DNA from: Trichuris trichiura
Lineage: Eukaryota; Nematoda; Enoplea; Trichinellida; Trichuridae
Length of the DNA: 64,000 nt
NCBI GenBank assembly: GCA_037903355.1
Contig: JBAJFE010000045.1
Coordinates: forward strand, 310,001 to 374,000
Direction: 5' to 3'
Positions 35,001 through 44,867 of the stretch are shown in pieces; the first letter of the stretch is position 1; every line of letters starts with the position of its first letter. The position numbers and the translations under genes are program-made. The notes under the pieces are model-generated. The model searched no databases, had not been told where the DNA came from, and worked only from the letters and a program-made list of their open reading frames with translations.

Positions 35001-35557
35001 TGTTCAGCTTCAAAGATTGGTCCAGCGACGTAGCCACTCCTGTTGTTGGAGAATCGGATGGCGGAAAATGCTTAACAACAACGGTACCTTCTCTGCCAAA
35101 TAGCACCGCATCGTTATTTGACTTGGTGGGTAAAGTCTCGCAACGACAACTTGACTACGTGGAGTCAGGACCTATTGTTATTCATTGCAGGTAGATGTAC
35201 TTTTTATTAGGCTAACGCGCGCTATTGCTAACACCACCTTGTTTGCAGAGATGGCTCAGAAAGGAGTGGCCTTTATTGCGCAATCTCATTGCTGCTGGAT
35301 AGGCTACGTCGAGAAGGCAAGATTGACGTTTTTAAAACGGTGAAAACATTGCAAGTACAACGTTCTTACATTGTCTCTTCATTGGTTAGTACAAGTCATT
35401 TTTTATGTTCATGTAAAAAGCGGAGCTTTAAGTTAATTTGAGATAGGCTGAGTTCAATGACGCACATAATAACCTCACTCGACGTGTAGTGCTTTTGCAG
35501 GCTCAATACGACTTTTGCTACCAGTGTGTACTTGATTATCTACAATCTTTCGGGTGA
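22689..35557 (+). CDS. receptor-type protein tyrosine phosphatase (Ig, FN3, tandem PTP domains)
   Basis: This is a single-pass receptor that would dephosphorylate phosphotyrosine proteins at the plasma membrane. Exons read: 22689-22743 (signal peptide, [13 protein letters not shown]), 22802-22930 and the start of 23059-23532 (two Cys-rich EB-like modules), the rest of 23059-23532 (Ig domain with DSGTYVC), 26097-26269 and about 26565-26619 (FN3-1, joins unresolved). Then come 26820-26916, 26972-27159, 27216-27331, 27391-27442, 27528-27807, 27867-28028 and 28095-28357 (remaining FN3 domains). The transmembrane exon is 32620-32746. Juxtamembrane and D1 exons are 32800-32894, 32944-33032, 33062-33262, 33317-33451, 33504-33653, 33707-34015 and the first part of 34170-34325. 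D2 occupies the rest, with 34381-34551, 34607-34744, 34793-34918, 34976-35190, 35249-35384 and 35501-35557. D1 has KNRYNDI and an intact [10 protein letters not shown] loop, but WYD replaces WPD. D2 has [10 protein letters not shown]. The architecture recalls LAR, PTP69D and nematode CLR-1. Phases match at nearly every junction. Only the FN3-1 joins fail. Confidence 0.88.
23533..23714 (+). other. alternative 3' end of the receptor ectodomain (intron-retention tail)
   Basis: If the donor at 23533 (GAG|GTAGCC) is not used, the Ig exon stays open for 60 more codons to a TAA at 23712-23714. The tail is a polar stretch with [15 protein letters not shown], followed by the weakly hydrophobic end [21 protein letters not shown] minus its last residue or so. 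That layout resembles a GPI-attachment signal at a C-terminus. The spliced form instead joins G|AA to the FN3 exon at 26097 in perfect phase. Either this is a real secreted or lipid-anchored isoform of about 279 residues, or it is chance. Confidence 0.4.
23715..26096. other. remainder of intron 3 of the receptor phosphatase
   Basis: About 2.4 kb with no exon I can place on the plus strand. A minus-strand frame at 24885-25352 is treated separately. No transposon ends were noticed. Confidence 0.4.
24980..25352 (-). CDS. possible nested exon on the opposite strand, unknown
   Basis: An ATG-initiated frame from 25352 stays open for 155 codons (to 24885) and contains a strong donor (AATGAG|GTGAGT) near 24985. 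The translation is Lys/Asn-rich, with [20 protein letters not shown], and matches no family I know. It sits inside intron 3 of the phosphatase gene. AT-rich introns can produce such frames by chance, so I give it low weight. Confidence 0.2.
28680..28782 (-). mobile_element. inverted fragment of a Tigger 5' end
   Basis: The block 28729-28776 (for example CATAGGGTAGCCTATATAAC) is the near-exact reverse complement of 29075-29128 inside the adjacent Tigger element, and similarity continues outward to about 28685. It is a truncated second copy lying head-to-head with the intact end at 29010. The terminal repeat itself is missing. Confidence 0.7.
28782..28810. repeat. TA dinucleotide microsatellite (left)
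   Basis: A run of about 14 TA units immediately precedes the MITE. A second TA run follows it at about 28979-29010. TA repeats are ready targets for TA-specific transposases, and the two runs were probably one before insertion. Confidence 0.9.
28811..28977. mobile_element. 167-bp MITE with pogo-like terminal repeats
   Basis: The left end AGTAGAACCTCCATAAGTTG and the reverse of the right end (CAGTTGAACCTCCAAAGTTG) form terminal inverted repeats of about 25 bp. A GGTCAA-type motif recurs internally. There is no coding capacity. The CAGTnGAACCTCC terminus belongs to the pogo/Tigger style, as in the 9970-11137 element. It is inserted within a TA microsatellite. Confidence 0.8.
29010..30200 (-). 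mobile_element. Tigger DNA transposon, internally deleted
   Basis: The left end AGGCGGCCCTCGTTATCCGC and the reverse of the right end (CACTCGGTCCTCATTATCCG) match Tigger-type termini (CAGTCGGCCCTC-like), and both ends abut TA repeats. Its 1.19 kb is about half of an autonomous Tigger. The only coding remnant is the C-terminal transposase part at 29507-30001 on the minus strand. The DNA-binding and catalytic regions are absent, so it depended on another copy for mobility. Confidence 0.85.
29507..30001 (-). pseudogene. C-terminal fragment of a Tigger transposase
   Basis: A 165-codon frame shows the usual acidic Tigger tail: a segment with [20 protein letters not shown], a run with [20 protein letters not shown], and then a helical stretch ending in [13 protein letters not shown]. 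These correspond to the region downstream of the DDE catalytic core. The N-terminal CENP-B-like domains and all catalytic residues are missing. The frame is intact from its first Met to the stop, but it begins inside the ancestral protein. Confidence 0.75.
30221..31524 (+). mobile_element. mariner-family transposon (decayed)
   Basis: The left end TGAGGCATGTTCGGAAAGTT and the reverse of the right end (CGAGGGTTGTTCAAACATTT) are diverged terminal inverted repeats. TA repeats flank both sides, and the length is about 1.3 kb. It lies directly against the Tigger element, separated only by a TA run at about 30200-30220, and belongs to a different mariner subgroup from the copy at 16.6 kb. Confidence 0.8.
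30406..31333 (+). pseudogene. mariner transposase with many stops and frameshifts
   Basis: The N-terminus (about 30406-30660) shows the paired helix-turn-helix region, with [20 protein letters not shown] and [14 protein letters not shown]. After a stop at 30661, scattered frames give [20 protein letters not shown], a TGDET-type first catalytic motif, a YDPESK segment, an [14 protein letters not shown] segment and [15 protein letters not shown] for the second Asp. The last part is unrecognisable. At least five in-frame stops place it as older than the 16.6-kb copy. Confidence 0.8.
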
Positions 35558-37309
35558 AGAATACCGTTTGGGATTGTTCAAATGTACGGTGTTTGACGAG
35601 CCAGTCAATTTCCGCCTGGTCTTTCAAGAATCTCTCTTTCTCTCCGTTCTCCTCTCGCCGACAGCCCTTAGCCGACAGTTGTTTAACCAGATGATCTGCC
35701 ATTGGACACGTGATGTAGTCGCGCATTTCGATCAAAGGGAAGCTAATGCAAATGGCTTCTTGCAATAGTTGGCACTGCTGTCACTCAAAGACGCCGTCGC
35801 AACCGGACATCTTGTGTTTATCGCCTGTTCCTTTTGCTTCTCGCAACTTCTTTAGCTAACAGCATTTGCAAAGTGTGCTCAGATTGCCATATAGAGTTCC
35901 TCTCTCTGTTTCAAGGTTGGGCTGGCTGTCTGTTTTACCGAATTTACATTGTTCGTTGCGAAAAGCTCTTGTTTATGGAAAGTCAGTTACGGTGCCGTTT
36001 TGATCGGTTCGATTTGCGGCCGAGCGCCTTCCTTTGTTGCTGCCATCAGTGCGCCAAATCATTCGCGAAGGATTGAAGGCTCTCAGTAAAGCAACTGAAC
36101 TTCGCAGTTAACAGGTAACCGATAACGCATTTTGGTTTGTCGTCGTGAGTCGAAGCAGGAAATCTTCTGTAAAGACTTCTCCCGTTTTTCAACTGTGCCT
36201 CAGCGAAGAGGCAAATCTGACGCCTGCTGACACAGACAGAATCTCAACGCCATATTTTTCGTGCCACGGTGGTATTAAGCAATTTAATATGTAACAGTAA
36301 ATGATACCGTGTGGGGCAGATATCCTTTAAGAGAGCAGAATTAAGAAAAATCAATATTTTACAGACCTGCTTAGCCGCCAAACGAAAAGCCAGGCAGCGA
36401 CGTAATGGTAAGAGTTATCATTTAATTTTACAAATGGTTCAGGAAACGTTGTTAACAGGTGAAAGTTACACTTGAATTCCGGAAAGAGAACTAGAGCGGT
36501 CGCTATCTTAGGGCATTTCACAATCTTCAAATAGAGGATGTTGTTGTCTTCCGCTAATGGTTTTGCCGTGTTAATCAGTTCACATAATGAAAATTGCCTT
36601 CTTTAGTAAGCAAGAACTACATTGCAAAGGTATATCATTCCTACGCTGTAGCACCTGCGTATTTGTATATTGTTCGTACTTTTACTATATAAGTGCGCGG
36701 TTCAACACTTCACGCATTATAGCTCTTATTTCACCACTCCGACATGATAATGTAGGCAACTTTCACGGAGCCGAGATCGCTGAAAGCTGCTTCCTATGAT
36801 CTATTACGGTTACGAACAACTTTCCAAGAGCCGTTCAACCTTCTTTACTTGGAGACACCTATTAGCAAAGATGAAAGTATAACAAGTTTCACTTTTTATT
36901 TCAAAATGACAAAGCAGTACAGTCAGTCAGTGGGAACCAATTGCGCTTCAACGTTTCCATATCTTCTCCCCTGAACTTCCTTTAATGCCAAAACTTCGAA
37001 AGAACAAGCGAGTGGAAAACTAAAGCAATTTTACATTTTCATGCTCACGCCTTTTCAGCGCGCAGAGACGTTTAAGTAGATGGACTTCAAAGCAACATAT
37101 GTAAGCGAAAGTATTGAAATAATACTCACACGTAGATAAGAAAAAGGCAATCTTTGTAAGTGAGCATAAACAATCACAGTGCAACGCAGAGTAATAACAG
37201 CTTTCGTCCTTTCTCGTAAAAAATGTGTTCCAACTGATGGCGTTTGCTCTTAAGCGAGATTGAGCCTAGAAAGAGACAAGGTACCATTAAAAGTTTACAT
37301 GAAGCAGTG
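35558..37309. other. intergenic region between two convergent genes
   Basis: The phosphatase gene ends at 35557 (plus) and the chromobox gene ends at 37310 (minus), so this 1.75 kb holds both 3' UTRs. I see no further gene. Open frames such as 35834-36076 lack splice or family support. Confidence 0.5.
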
Positions 37310-39991
37310 TCAATCATACTCGACGAATGTTACCACGCTACCCCCTACGGAAACTTCGGTTACCACCCAATTCCTGTGGTACCTTAGCTCATCGTTTATA
37401 ATTCGCATTCCGGAAAGCTCTTGCAGCTCTCGAAGTTCTGCAGCAGCAGTAGCAGGGGAAAGCGGAGGTGGTGGCTCTTCCACTGATGGCGACATTGGGA
37501 CCACCACTGGTGGCAACATCGGGGGCTCCGCTAGTGGAAACATTGGGGCCTCCACTGGTCGCGACATTGGCACTTCCACTGGTCGCAACATTGGGGCCCT
37601 TCCTGGTCGCGACATTGGCACTTCCACTGGTCGCGACATTGGGACCTCCACTACCGGCGACCTTGGGATCTCCATTACCGGCGGCGTTCGGGCCTCCACT
37701 ACCGGGGACATTGGGATCTCTATTGCGGGCGACATTGGGACCTCCACTGCCGGCGGTGTTAGGGCCTCCACTACCGGCGACATTGGGGCCTCCACTGCCG
37801 GCGACATTGGGATCTCTATTATCGGCGGCGAAGCGGCCTCCACTGCCGGCGACATTGGGATCTCTATTATCGGCGGCGATGCGGCCTCCACCGGTGTAGA
37901 AGAACGGGAGATGACTATTGTTTCAATTACACGCTGACCGACTTCCGTCGCTTCGTTATCATTCACTTCTCTTTCAGTAGTCTCGCCTTCAGAATTTACC
38001 AGTTGACCACCTGTCGTCAGCTTCCGTCGTTTCTTTCCATGACTGCGGAACGCCTCAACGAGACGCTGATCCAAAATGTTTTCCTCCGGCTCCCAAGTGT
38101 CGTCTCTACAAGGCAATTTAACTGACTTCATGTGCGGCGCACAAGAAATTACGCCTTACTTGGAACTGTAGCCGCTCCAATGAACGAGATACTCCACCTT
38201 TCCCTAATAAATGACAATATAAAAAAGGCATATTAACAAACAACTGACACAGTGCAATTTTTATAGAATAAAGTAGTCATATGACTGCGTAAGAAATGTA
38301 TGCGCGGGTGAAACCTTAACATCAATCATTTGAACAAAATTAACTTTCTGAGAATGTTAAAACGCAATTTAACGCTATGCTAACGTGCTGGAGAGAAACT
38401 TGTTGTGAAAATCACCTCTTCGCAGTCTAAGCGACGACATAACCATACTACTTTACTAAGAGGATGTCAGCGTCCACCTTCGCTGTTGGTCTTCTTTTTG
38501 TAATAACGAAAGATCAGAGAGGTATTTCCCAAGGCGACGATGCAGCGCATAAGTCTGTCGCAATATGCAAAAGAAGACGGCCACCATTTTCTGATGCAAC
38601 GAAGGTCTGCCCAGAACGCTGTTTGTTTTTGCGAATGCAATAGTTGGAAATGATTCCTATCAGTCAGCATTTTTTCGCATTAGGTGATGCCCTGGGCTTC
38701 TGCCACATTTGTTTTTAAAATAGCGCCGCTTTCCGTGTTCCTGTGCCGTTTCGAAGTTAAGGCGTTGTTGACGAGCCATACTGTTCTTCAAAAAGTTCCG
38801 AACCTTGTCTGCTGCATTTGTACTGATCCATTTTTGGGCACTGACCACGCAAAAGCCCATAACCCAGACGTGGTGCGTTTGCAATAGAATGATGAACTAA
38901 ACCCAAGTTTAAAGCTGCGCTTTGGTTGCGGAAGAAAGCTTCTTCCTTATATCCTCGAGTATGAGCTACTGTGTACCAAAACTGCTAATGCATTTCGCTT
39001 TTATTACAAAGTACAAAGAAAATTCGGTGTCCCTTCGTAACTTCTGATGAAAAAGAGAAATAGACTACAGATACCAGGGCGCAGCGACTGCGACTTCAGG
39101 CTACCATCATGATGCTGGACGTCTAAAAAGTAGCATGGCTTCGGCAGATACGAGTCTGTCTTTAGCACTTGGCTCAAAACTTCACTTGGTTGTTCGTTAT
39201 ACATGAACGAAATAAAAAGAGGCGAAGCATTTTAACCCAATGAATCGAACCAGCGTGAGTTGAACATGGGCAAAGAAAGGCTGGGCATTAGAAACAGAAA
39301 CCTTAACCAAGTGATTGACAGTTCGCGTCTGCAAAGGGGTTTATCCGAAAAATAACCGTCACAGGAAACAGAGAGGTAAACTCTGGTAGAGATTCTTGAC
39401 CCCTGACAAGCGTAATCAAAGGTAATTGTACGGAGGTCATTTCCATTTAGTAGGAAAGCGCCCTTTGATCTCCGCTTTTACTGTTCCATTTTTGGCCTTT
39501 GCGGTTCGGCCAGAGCGATCCCAACGAGGTTCCCGTTAGAACGAAAACTGTAAGCCAGCTGACCAACCGGCATTAGGGAAACCATGTAAAAGGTCACCAT
39601 CTGGATGGGGGCATACAACAGGGGGAGGGAAAATTTAAACCGCCACGGACGCTATGACATTGTCTATGGGGGCGACGGTGGGCAAGAGGTTGGTAAACAG
39701 GGGATTATATGGTACAATGAAATGACGCCATATACGCAAAACTCAGTTTCAAAATGAAGACAGTCACTAGCTAAGCAACAGTGCGGACAAACTGAAATTA
39801 ATATAAGCTTAGGCAGAACATTGAAAGACGCTAAGGCTTTATATTTTCAAAACTATGATCGAACAGTTCACAAAAGCGCAGTCAGCATTGAGTAACAAAA
39901 GTGCAGCGAATGAAGCAGCGGTTACCTTACGAACTCTTTTCTTTTTTATACGTTCCGCCTCGTACACGTTTTCTTGATTTTCCTGATCCAT
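37310..39991 (-). CDS. Polycomb chromobox (CBX/Pc) protein, complete
   Basis: Chromobox proteins are PRC1 subunits that bind H3K27me3 and help silence developmental genes. Three exons are inferred on the minus strand: 39991-39926, 38203-38160 and 38105-37310. Phases match and the sum is 301 residues. The chromodomain covers about residues 9-57 (VYEAERIKKKRVRK, GKVEYLVHWSGYSSK, DDTWEPEENILDQRLVEAF), with cage aromatics Tyr10, Trp31 and Tyr34. DDTWEPEENILD is the Pc-type ending rather than HP1-type. A basic patch (GKKRRK) follows. Next is a long Pro/Met/Ser-rich repeat region (PMSPVVEA-like octamers). The protein ends with RNWVVTEVSVGGSVVTFVEY plus Asp, which matches the C-terminal Pc box that contacts RING1. 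No chromoshadow domain is present, which argues against HP1. The first intron is about 1.7 kb and the second 54 bp. Confidence 0.9.
37480..37890 (-). repeat. 24-bp coding minisatellite inside the chromobox gene
   Basis: About 17 tandem copies of a 24-bp unit (plus-strand form TCCACTGGTCGCGACATTGG plus four bases) encode octamers such as PMSPVVEA on the minus strand. The last copies form a 48-bp higher-order duplication (VEAASPPIIEIPMSPA twice). Because 24 is divisible by three, other frames, including two on the plus strand, are also open for 140-225 codons. Those are side effects of the repeat, not genes. Confidence 0.9.
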
Positions 39992-40309
39992 GCACGATAA
40001 GGAAATGCCAACGCAACGGTACAAATTACCGTTTGCACGAAAAATAACGACAAATATACTGTGCAAATGGTGGTCAAGTATCAACTCTAACCTACTGCAA
40101 CTCCACTTCAAAAGTTTGTGTTAAAAACTGCGTTTGAGCAAGCGCGTGCTAAATTTTTCAGCTCTACGATATACGGAATGCAGACCAGCGCAAGGCCGAA
40201 TTGCGAGCAGTTTTTACTTTGCCGTATTAGTCGCTAGGACGGCGTAACAGGACGGAGCATTGGAACTTGACCTAATCAACTCGACTTCGCTGACTTCATC
40301 TATCCAAAT

Positions 40310-40317
40310 TGACGTCA
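40310..40317. promoter_or_regulatory. consensus CRE palindrome upstream of the chromobox gene
   Basis: TGACGTCA, the full CREB/ATF site, lies about 320 bp upstream of the chromobox start codon at 39991. An 8-bp site is expected about once per 65 kb by chance, so the position is suggestive only. Confidence 0.3.
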
Positions 40318-40829
40318 TGTCAACGTGACCTGTCCGGCTTTACTCTTCTCAAATTGTCCTAGAATCGATTTCATCTGTTACCATACATGCACTCCCAAAT
40401 ATGGTTTGCCTGAGGTAAATGCGATACATGGATTACGTGGGTGTGTATAGTAAGTGCGGAATTCGCACCCGTGTCTGCTGTATTCAGCCTGCGTTCAGCA
40501 CATTGTGTTTATTTTTGCAGTACTTTTTCTCTCCGCAGTTTTCGCAGCAAATGAATAAGATGGAGGTGGTAGGCCGTAGATAGAAAAAGTATTAGTGGAA
40601 TGAAGGGCATTCAAATAGGGATGCAGTAGTTTACGACGCCTACGGTTTCCCCATATTTCGATTCATACTGCTCGAGTACCTTACGGCTGTCGGCAATGGA
40701 CAGCTTTCCATTAGAGTGGACCAAGATGCATTATATTTCACCGAACATGTTTCTCAGATTTCCTTCCTGAGCAGTTTAGTTCTCATGCTAGCACGTTTCT
40801 CCAGGCCACACTAATACAGATCCATGGCA

Positions 40830-42290
40830 AGGTACCCTCTGGAGATGAATCGTACGAAAAGGAAACGGCAAGGAAACGTAACGGTATGAAAACAAAATTG
40901 CTACTGGAAGGAAGCCTTGGAACCAAGGCCAGCGAAACGCAGTGAGCTCTAAGATGAGCCAAAGGAGGTTGTCCAGTGGTGAGAGTCACTCAATAATGAG
41001 CACTGGTGCAGACCAAACGGAATGATACTGCATCGAAAGCAAACACCCGCGGTGACGCAGCCTTCACGAAATGTATCAGCATAAAAACTAAAGCGTCTCG
41101 GAAAGGCAGTCGTAGAGACGTGTACCGCAATGCATAACGCGTCATCTCTTGAGTCAAAAGGGGCAGCTGCCCATTTTGGACAGTCATAAGTCTGACACCG
41201 AACGGGATAAGAGGGAGTAACGCTTCGAGCTGTATGATTTGAAAAGCAATGCAGCTATGCTTTCACGAAGTAGAACGGTTTGACGAGCAAGGTTCGATGT
41301 ATCCCTGATTTGTACTGGTCAAGTCTGTCTGACTTACTACTAATGTCAATGAATATCCGTTCTCTGGTTTCGACTAGCGAGCATTATGTTTCAGCAGCCA
41401 TATTTCTATGAGTTTCTTTCAGAGACGCTTTAGTTACCAAGATGGCACGTTTCCTGAAGCTCTGTTAACGCTTTTCTCGTTGCTTCCTTTCGATGCAGTT
41501 CGTTTGATCGTACATTACCAATTTTCCACTTTCAGTGGTGTTCGTTTCGACTGAGCTGCGATAATGCAGATAGAGGGCCCAATGTTTTCACGTGGCAGCA
41601 TCTGTCGCGAGTACGTTTCTGTGAGCAAGCTCATCGAATTGTACTTTCTTAGTTCGATTTAAATCTCTTCTCTGTGAAAGAGAAAATGCAGACCTGTACA
41701 CGGATTCAGACGTATCCTGTGCTGCGCAAGCATTTTCTGAAAACGGGGTCACCAAAGCGAATAACCGCAAGTCAATGAAACCGCTTAGAAGTGATTGTAC
41801 GCCAACGTAAGACCCAAAGATAGCTGCATTTAGCGAAACGTATGACCAGACACCAAGGAAAGGTACCCTACGGAAACATATCGGATCGTTTTCAGGCAGT
41901 GAGAAGACGTGGTAGCATGAAAACGAAATTGCCATCGAAAGGAGGTTTCGAAAAAATGACCGGCAAAAACCAATGCACTCAGGTATGTGTGACAATGAGA
42001 CTGCCCACTGACAACACTCACTCGATAAAATATACGCCCGCAGACCGGCGGAAATGTACTTAATGGAAACGAACTGCACGGAAAGGAACCCCTGAAGAAA
42101 CGTGCCCCTATGAGAATGAAAGCTCCTGCACGAGAAAACTTTGAAGATATGACTGGCAAAACACCGTGCACGGGGGGCAAAACCAAAGGTTGGTTGTCCA
42201 TTGGCGCCACTCCTAAGTCAGACATCAGACTCGATCGGCACAAAACTGGTATGCATCGAACTGTAAGCGCTGAGATGTACATATGCTACT
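40830..42290. repeat. degenerate tandem repeat field, about four units of 200-250 bp
   Basis: Related blocks occur at about 40836-41030, 41064-41210, 41860-42060 and 42085-42260. Shared words include AAGGTACCCT, ATGAAAACRAAATTG, GACTGGCAAAA, CCAAAGGNGGTTGTCCANTGG and CACTCNATAA-type motifs. A plus-strand peptide pattern of the form F-E-x-M-T-G-K-x-x-C-T is visible in the two right-hand copies, but all copies carry stops. A weaker relative may lie near 43350. The field may be an old satellite or a decayed tandem gene family. Confidence 0.5.
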
Positions 42291-42765
42291 GTTAGTGTCA
42301 GAATATAATGCATCCAGCAATTTCTACAGGTAATCAGTAGCCGGCAAGAAATAGTAATTATACATTCGAAATAGAAAATAATCAAAGTTCAGTTGCTACG
42401 CTGAAAAACTGGAAGTTGAGAAGCTCGTATAGCAGTGTGTCTTAGACACCGTACTCAAAATGAGGCATACATGCTTCCGCCATAAACATTTTAACCCGCA
42501 CATTTCAATGCATGCATCTCGCTGCGAGCCACCTTTACTGCACCGATAGGCCGCGTCTTCTTTAAGCAGAGGTAAGTAACCTTCTTCCTGCCAGACCATA
42601 TATGGGTCGTGCAGAATTATCAACGCGAAAACTAGCTCAGTATTTTTCGGTTTAACTGACATATATCTGCTGTATTAACAGTAATACTAAGTGAAATATG
42701 TCTGCAAGAAAACACTTCACTTTGTTTTCACATTACTCCGTTCAGTGTTAGTGTGGGAAGCAACT

Positions 42766-44579
42766 ATGGCCAGTTATGGTTCAGAAGAAGCAGAACCGCT
42801 AGCACAAAGTTCGTTTGACGAAAGTTTTACGCGTCAAAACGTGTGCGTTCGAAAGACCCAGTGTGCGAAAAGGAGACAACGGTAAGAATAATAAGTATGA
42901 TGCGACGTAGAATACATTTTGCAGTAAATAGGTTCTACACGCTGTTAGCAGGTCTATCCTGTCGTACAGCCAATGTTTCGGCAGAATTGCTGAATTTGTT
43001 GATGTCAAGTTTTTTAAAAGCAATTTCGCTTCGTCAGTACGATGCATTGGCAAAGAAGTAATTGATGCAAACAGTTCTACATGCCAAACAGCTGCCAACA
43101 CAGCCCCTTCTGTTCGTGTATGCAAATTATCAAGCGTTGGTAAAAAAGTTTCCAAAAGACTACTATTATGCGATGGCAGAGTTCTTGGTAAGGTAGCCTT
43201 CTTGACTACAAGGCAGCCTAGAATTATCAACCGCATGAACAAAATGGAGACGCATTAGGATTCTATGCATTGAAAATTCTTTCGTTATCCGAGAATGCAA
43301 CAGTGCAGATAAGGACGTATAGTTAGTTGGCAGAAGATAACTTCCTGACGTTTGAAACAATGAACGGCCATTGCAATGCCCAGTTGTAGTAGCCAGGAGC
43401 ATAGAGAGAACCAGAAGAAAATTATTTTGACCGGTGGTGTATTTGGAATGAACAAAATACGCTTCCCATGACACGAGTTTGTAGTTGCGCTTCTACTTCA
43501 TATACAACTGTTGGGAAACCAAAATGAAGGTAAGTTGATGTACTTGAAAAGCATCAAAAATGTAGAGCACGAGAAGTGGGGAGGAGTCGTAAACCGACTG
43601 CCTATAACGGCCACTTTCGAGTAACAATGACCTATGGAGTTTATGTTGACGCTGAAAAAAAGTAATAAATTCAAGCGGGGCTTCGGAAACGGTTCATAAC
43701 AAATAAATTTTTAAAGGAAGAAAAAGTCGAGCTAAGAAAGTTTTTCAATATTGAAATTTTCGTTTACCCAACTTATCTCCTTCAGACATTACTAGAAATA
43801 ATTAAGCTTCTTTGCTTTAGTAAGAGAAGCGAAAATTTTTGAAACTGCTGGCAATCTTACAATAAGGAATAGCAAATCTGGAAAGTTGAATTGGCTAACA
43901 ACATTTAATGCTTGAATAGGCAGTTGACAATAGACTCCAGCGGGTAGTGAAAACATATGCGCCCATCATAGTAAATTGTCTTTATTACTCACCATCATTA
44001 TATACGGAGGAATCATGTTCAAATGAGCCGATCAAATAAGGGCAGTGTCTCAATCCTGAGCAGTGTTTTTCCTATTTTACTGAATATCGTTGCGGATTCA
44101 TTCAAGGCACTTGAAGCACCGGCTCTAAAAACTGCTAAGCCAGTGACTGTTTGAGCAATCAAGAAAACCCTGCTACATCTTCGGTCATTTTGTAGGGATA
44201 AACCCATTCTAAGGCAGACTGAATACGCATACGAAGCGTTTGAACACTAGCAATGAAACCAACTTGAACTTTTACACGTACGCACTTGACGCATCCGTAC
44301 GCACCAGTCCGTTAACTATCATATCGAAGAACAACGTGAGTCAATTAGAAGAGATCGGAAGCCTCATAGTCTTTGGCGTTAACATGTGAACCTTTTTCAG
44401 GAATAGTGTGCCATGAAAAAATTCGCGCTCAAGATGCAAGGGTTGCAACCAGTAGCGATACCACACAGTTTAAAACGCATTTTATCCAAGGCCTTTCTCC
44501 ATTGCTCGTAACCAATGTCCAACAGACAAACAACCCGATTTTCGAGGCCAAAGTATTACAGCCGGATGCTGAACCTTGA
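42766..44579 (+). CDS. predicted four-exon gene, 191 aa, unknown function
   Basis: Exons 42766-42881, 42952-43187, 43485-43529 and 44401-44579 join with consistent phase at good splice sites (GTAAGAAT, GTAAGGTA and GTAAGTTG donors; CCTTTTTCAG at the last acceptor). The start is ATG at 42766 (MASYGSEEAEPLAQSSFDES) and the stop is TGA at 44577-44579 after KVLQPDAEP. The middle contains a Lys/Arg patch (KTQCAKRRQR), several Cys, and a basic segment KLSSVGKKVSKRLLLC. I recognise no domain, signal peptide or membrane helix. An alternative terminal exon at 43259-43326 would give a shorter product. The gene converges on the 5-phosphatase gene, whose stop is only 0.3 kb away. Confidence 0.5.
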
Positions 44580-44867
44580 ATGAATCCTATCGCAGAAATT
44601 TGGCTTTCCATGCCGTTCATAATTCGGCTGCACTGGGTAGAATTCTGGCATTGAAGATTCGCGTGCCAAGGAAAATGTGGGAACGATATTACTGATGGCC
44701 ATGAAAAAATTGATTCCGCTCGGACGAAAGGTGGACCACAGAAAAACTGCTCAGGTATACATATTCAGCTGAACGTTCCCACATTAAACACAATTAGCGT
44801 AACCCAGGCAGCCTTCATATGCGAACTGGCATGCCGACGCATTATGCGCGGCAGCCAGTTAATTATC

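Larger units (their letters stand above)
39992..42765. other. intergenic region with degenerate tandem repeats
   Basis: This holds the presumed promoter of the chromobox gene on its left side and the repeat field at 40830-42290. Minus-strand frames of 163 and 150 codons (41588-42282) overlap each other and the repeats, and I regard them as by-products. Nothing else is identified. Confidence 0.4.

Noticed and set aside
37260..37937. Plus-strand frames of 225 and 143 codons over the chromobox repeat.
   Set aside because: They exist because the minisatellite unit is 24 bp, so several frames stay open. The minus strand has the chromodomain, Pc box and splice sites.
41588..42282. Two overlapping minus-strand frames of 163 and 150 codons.
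   Set aside because: They overlap each other in different frames and lie within the degenerate repeat field. No motif is recognisable.
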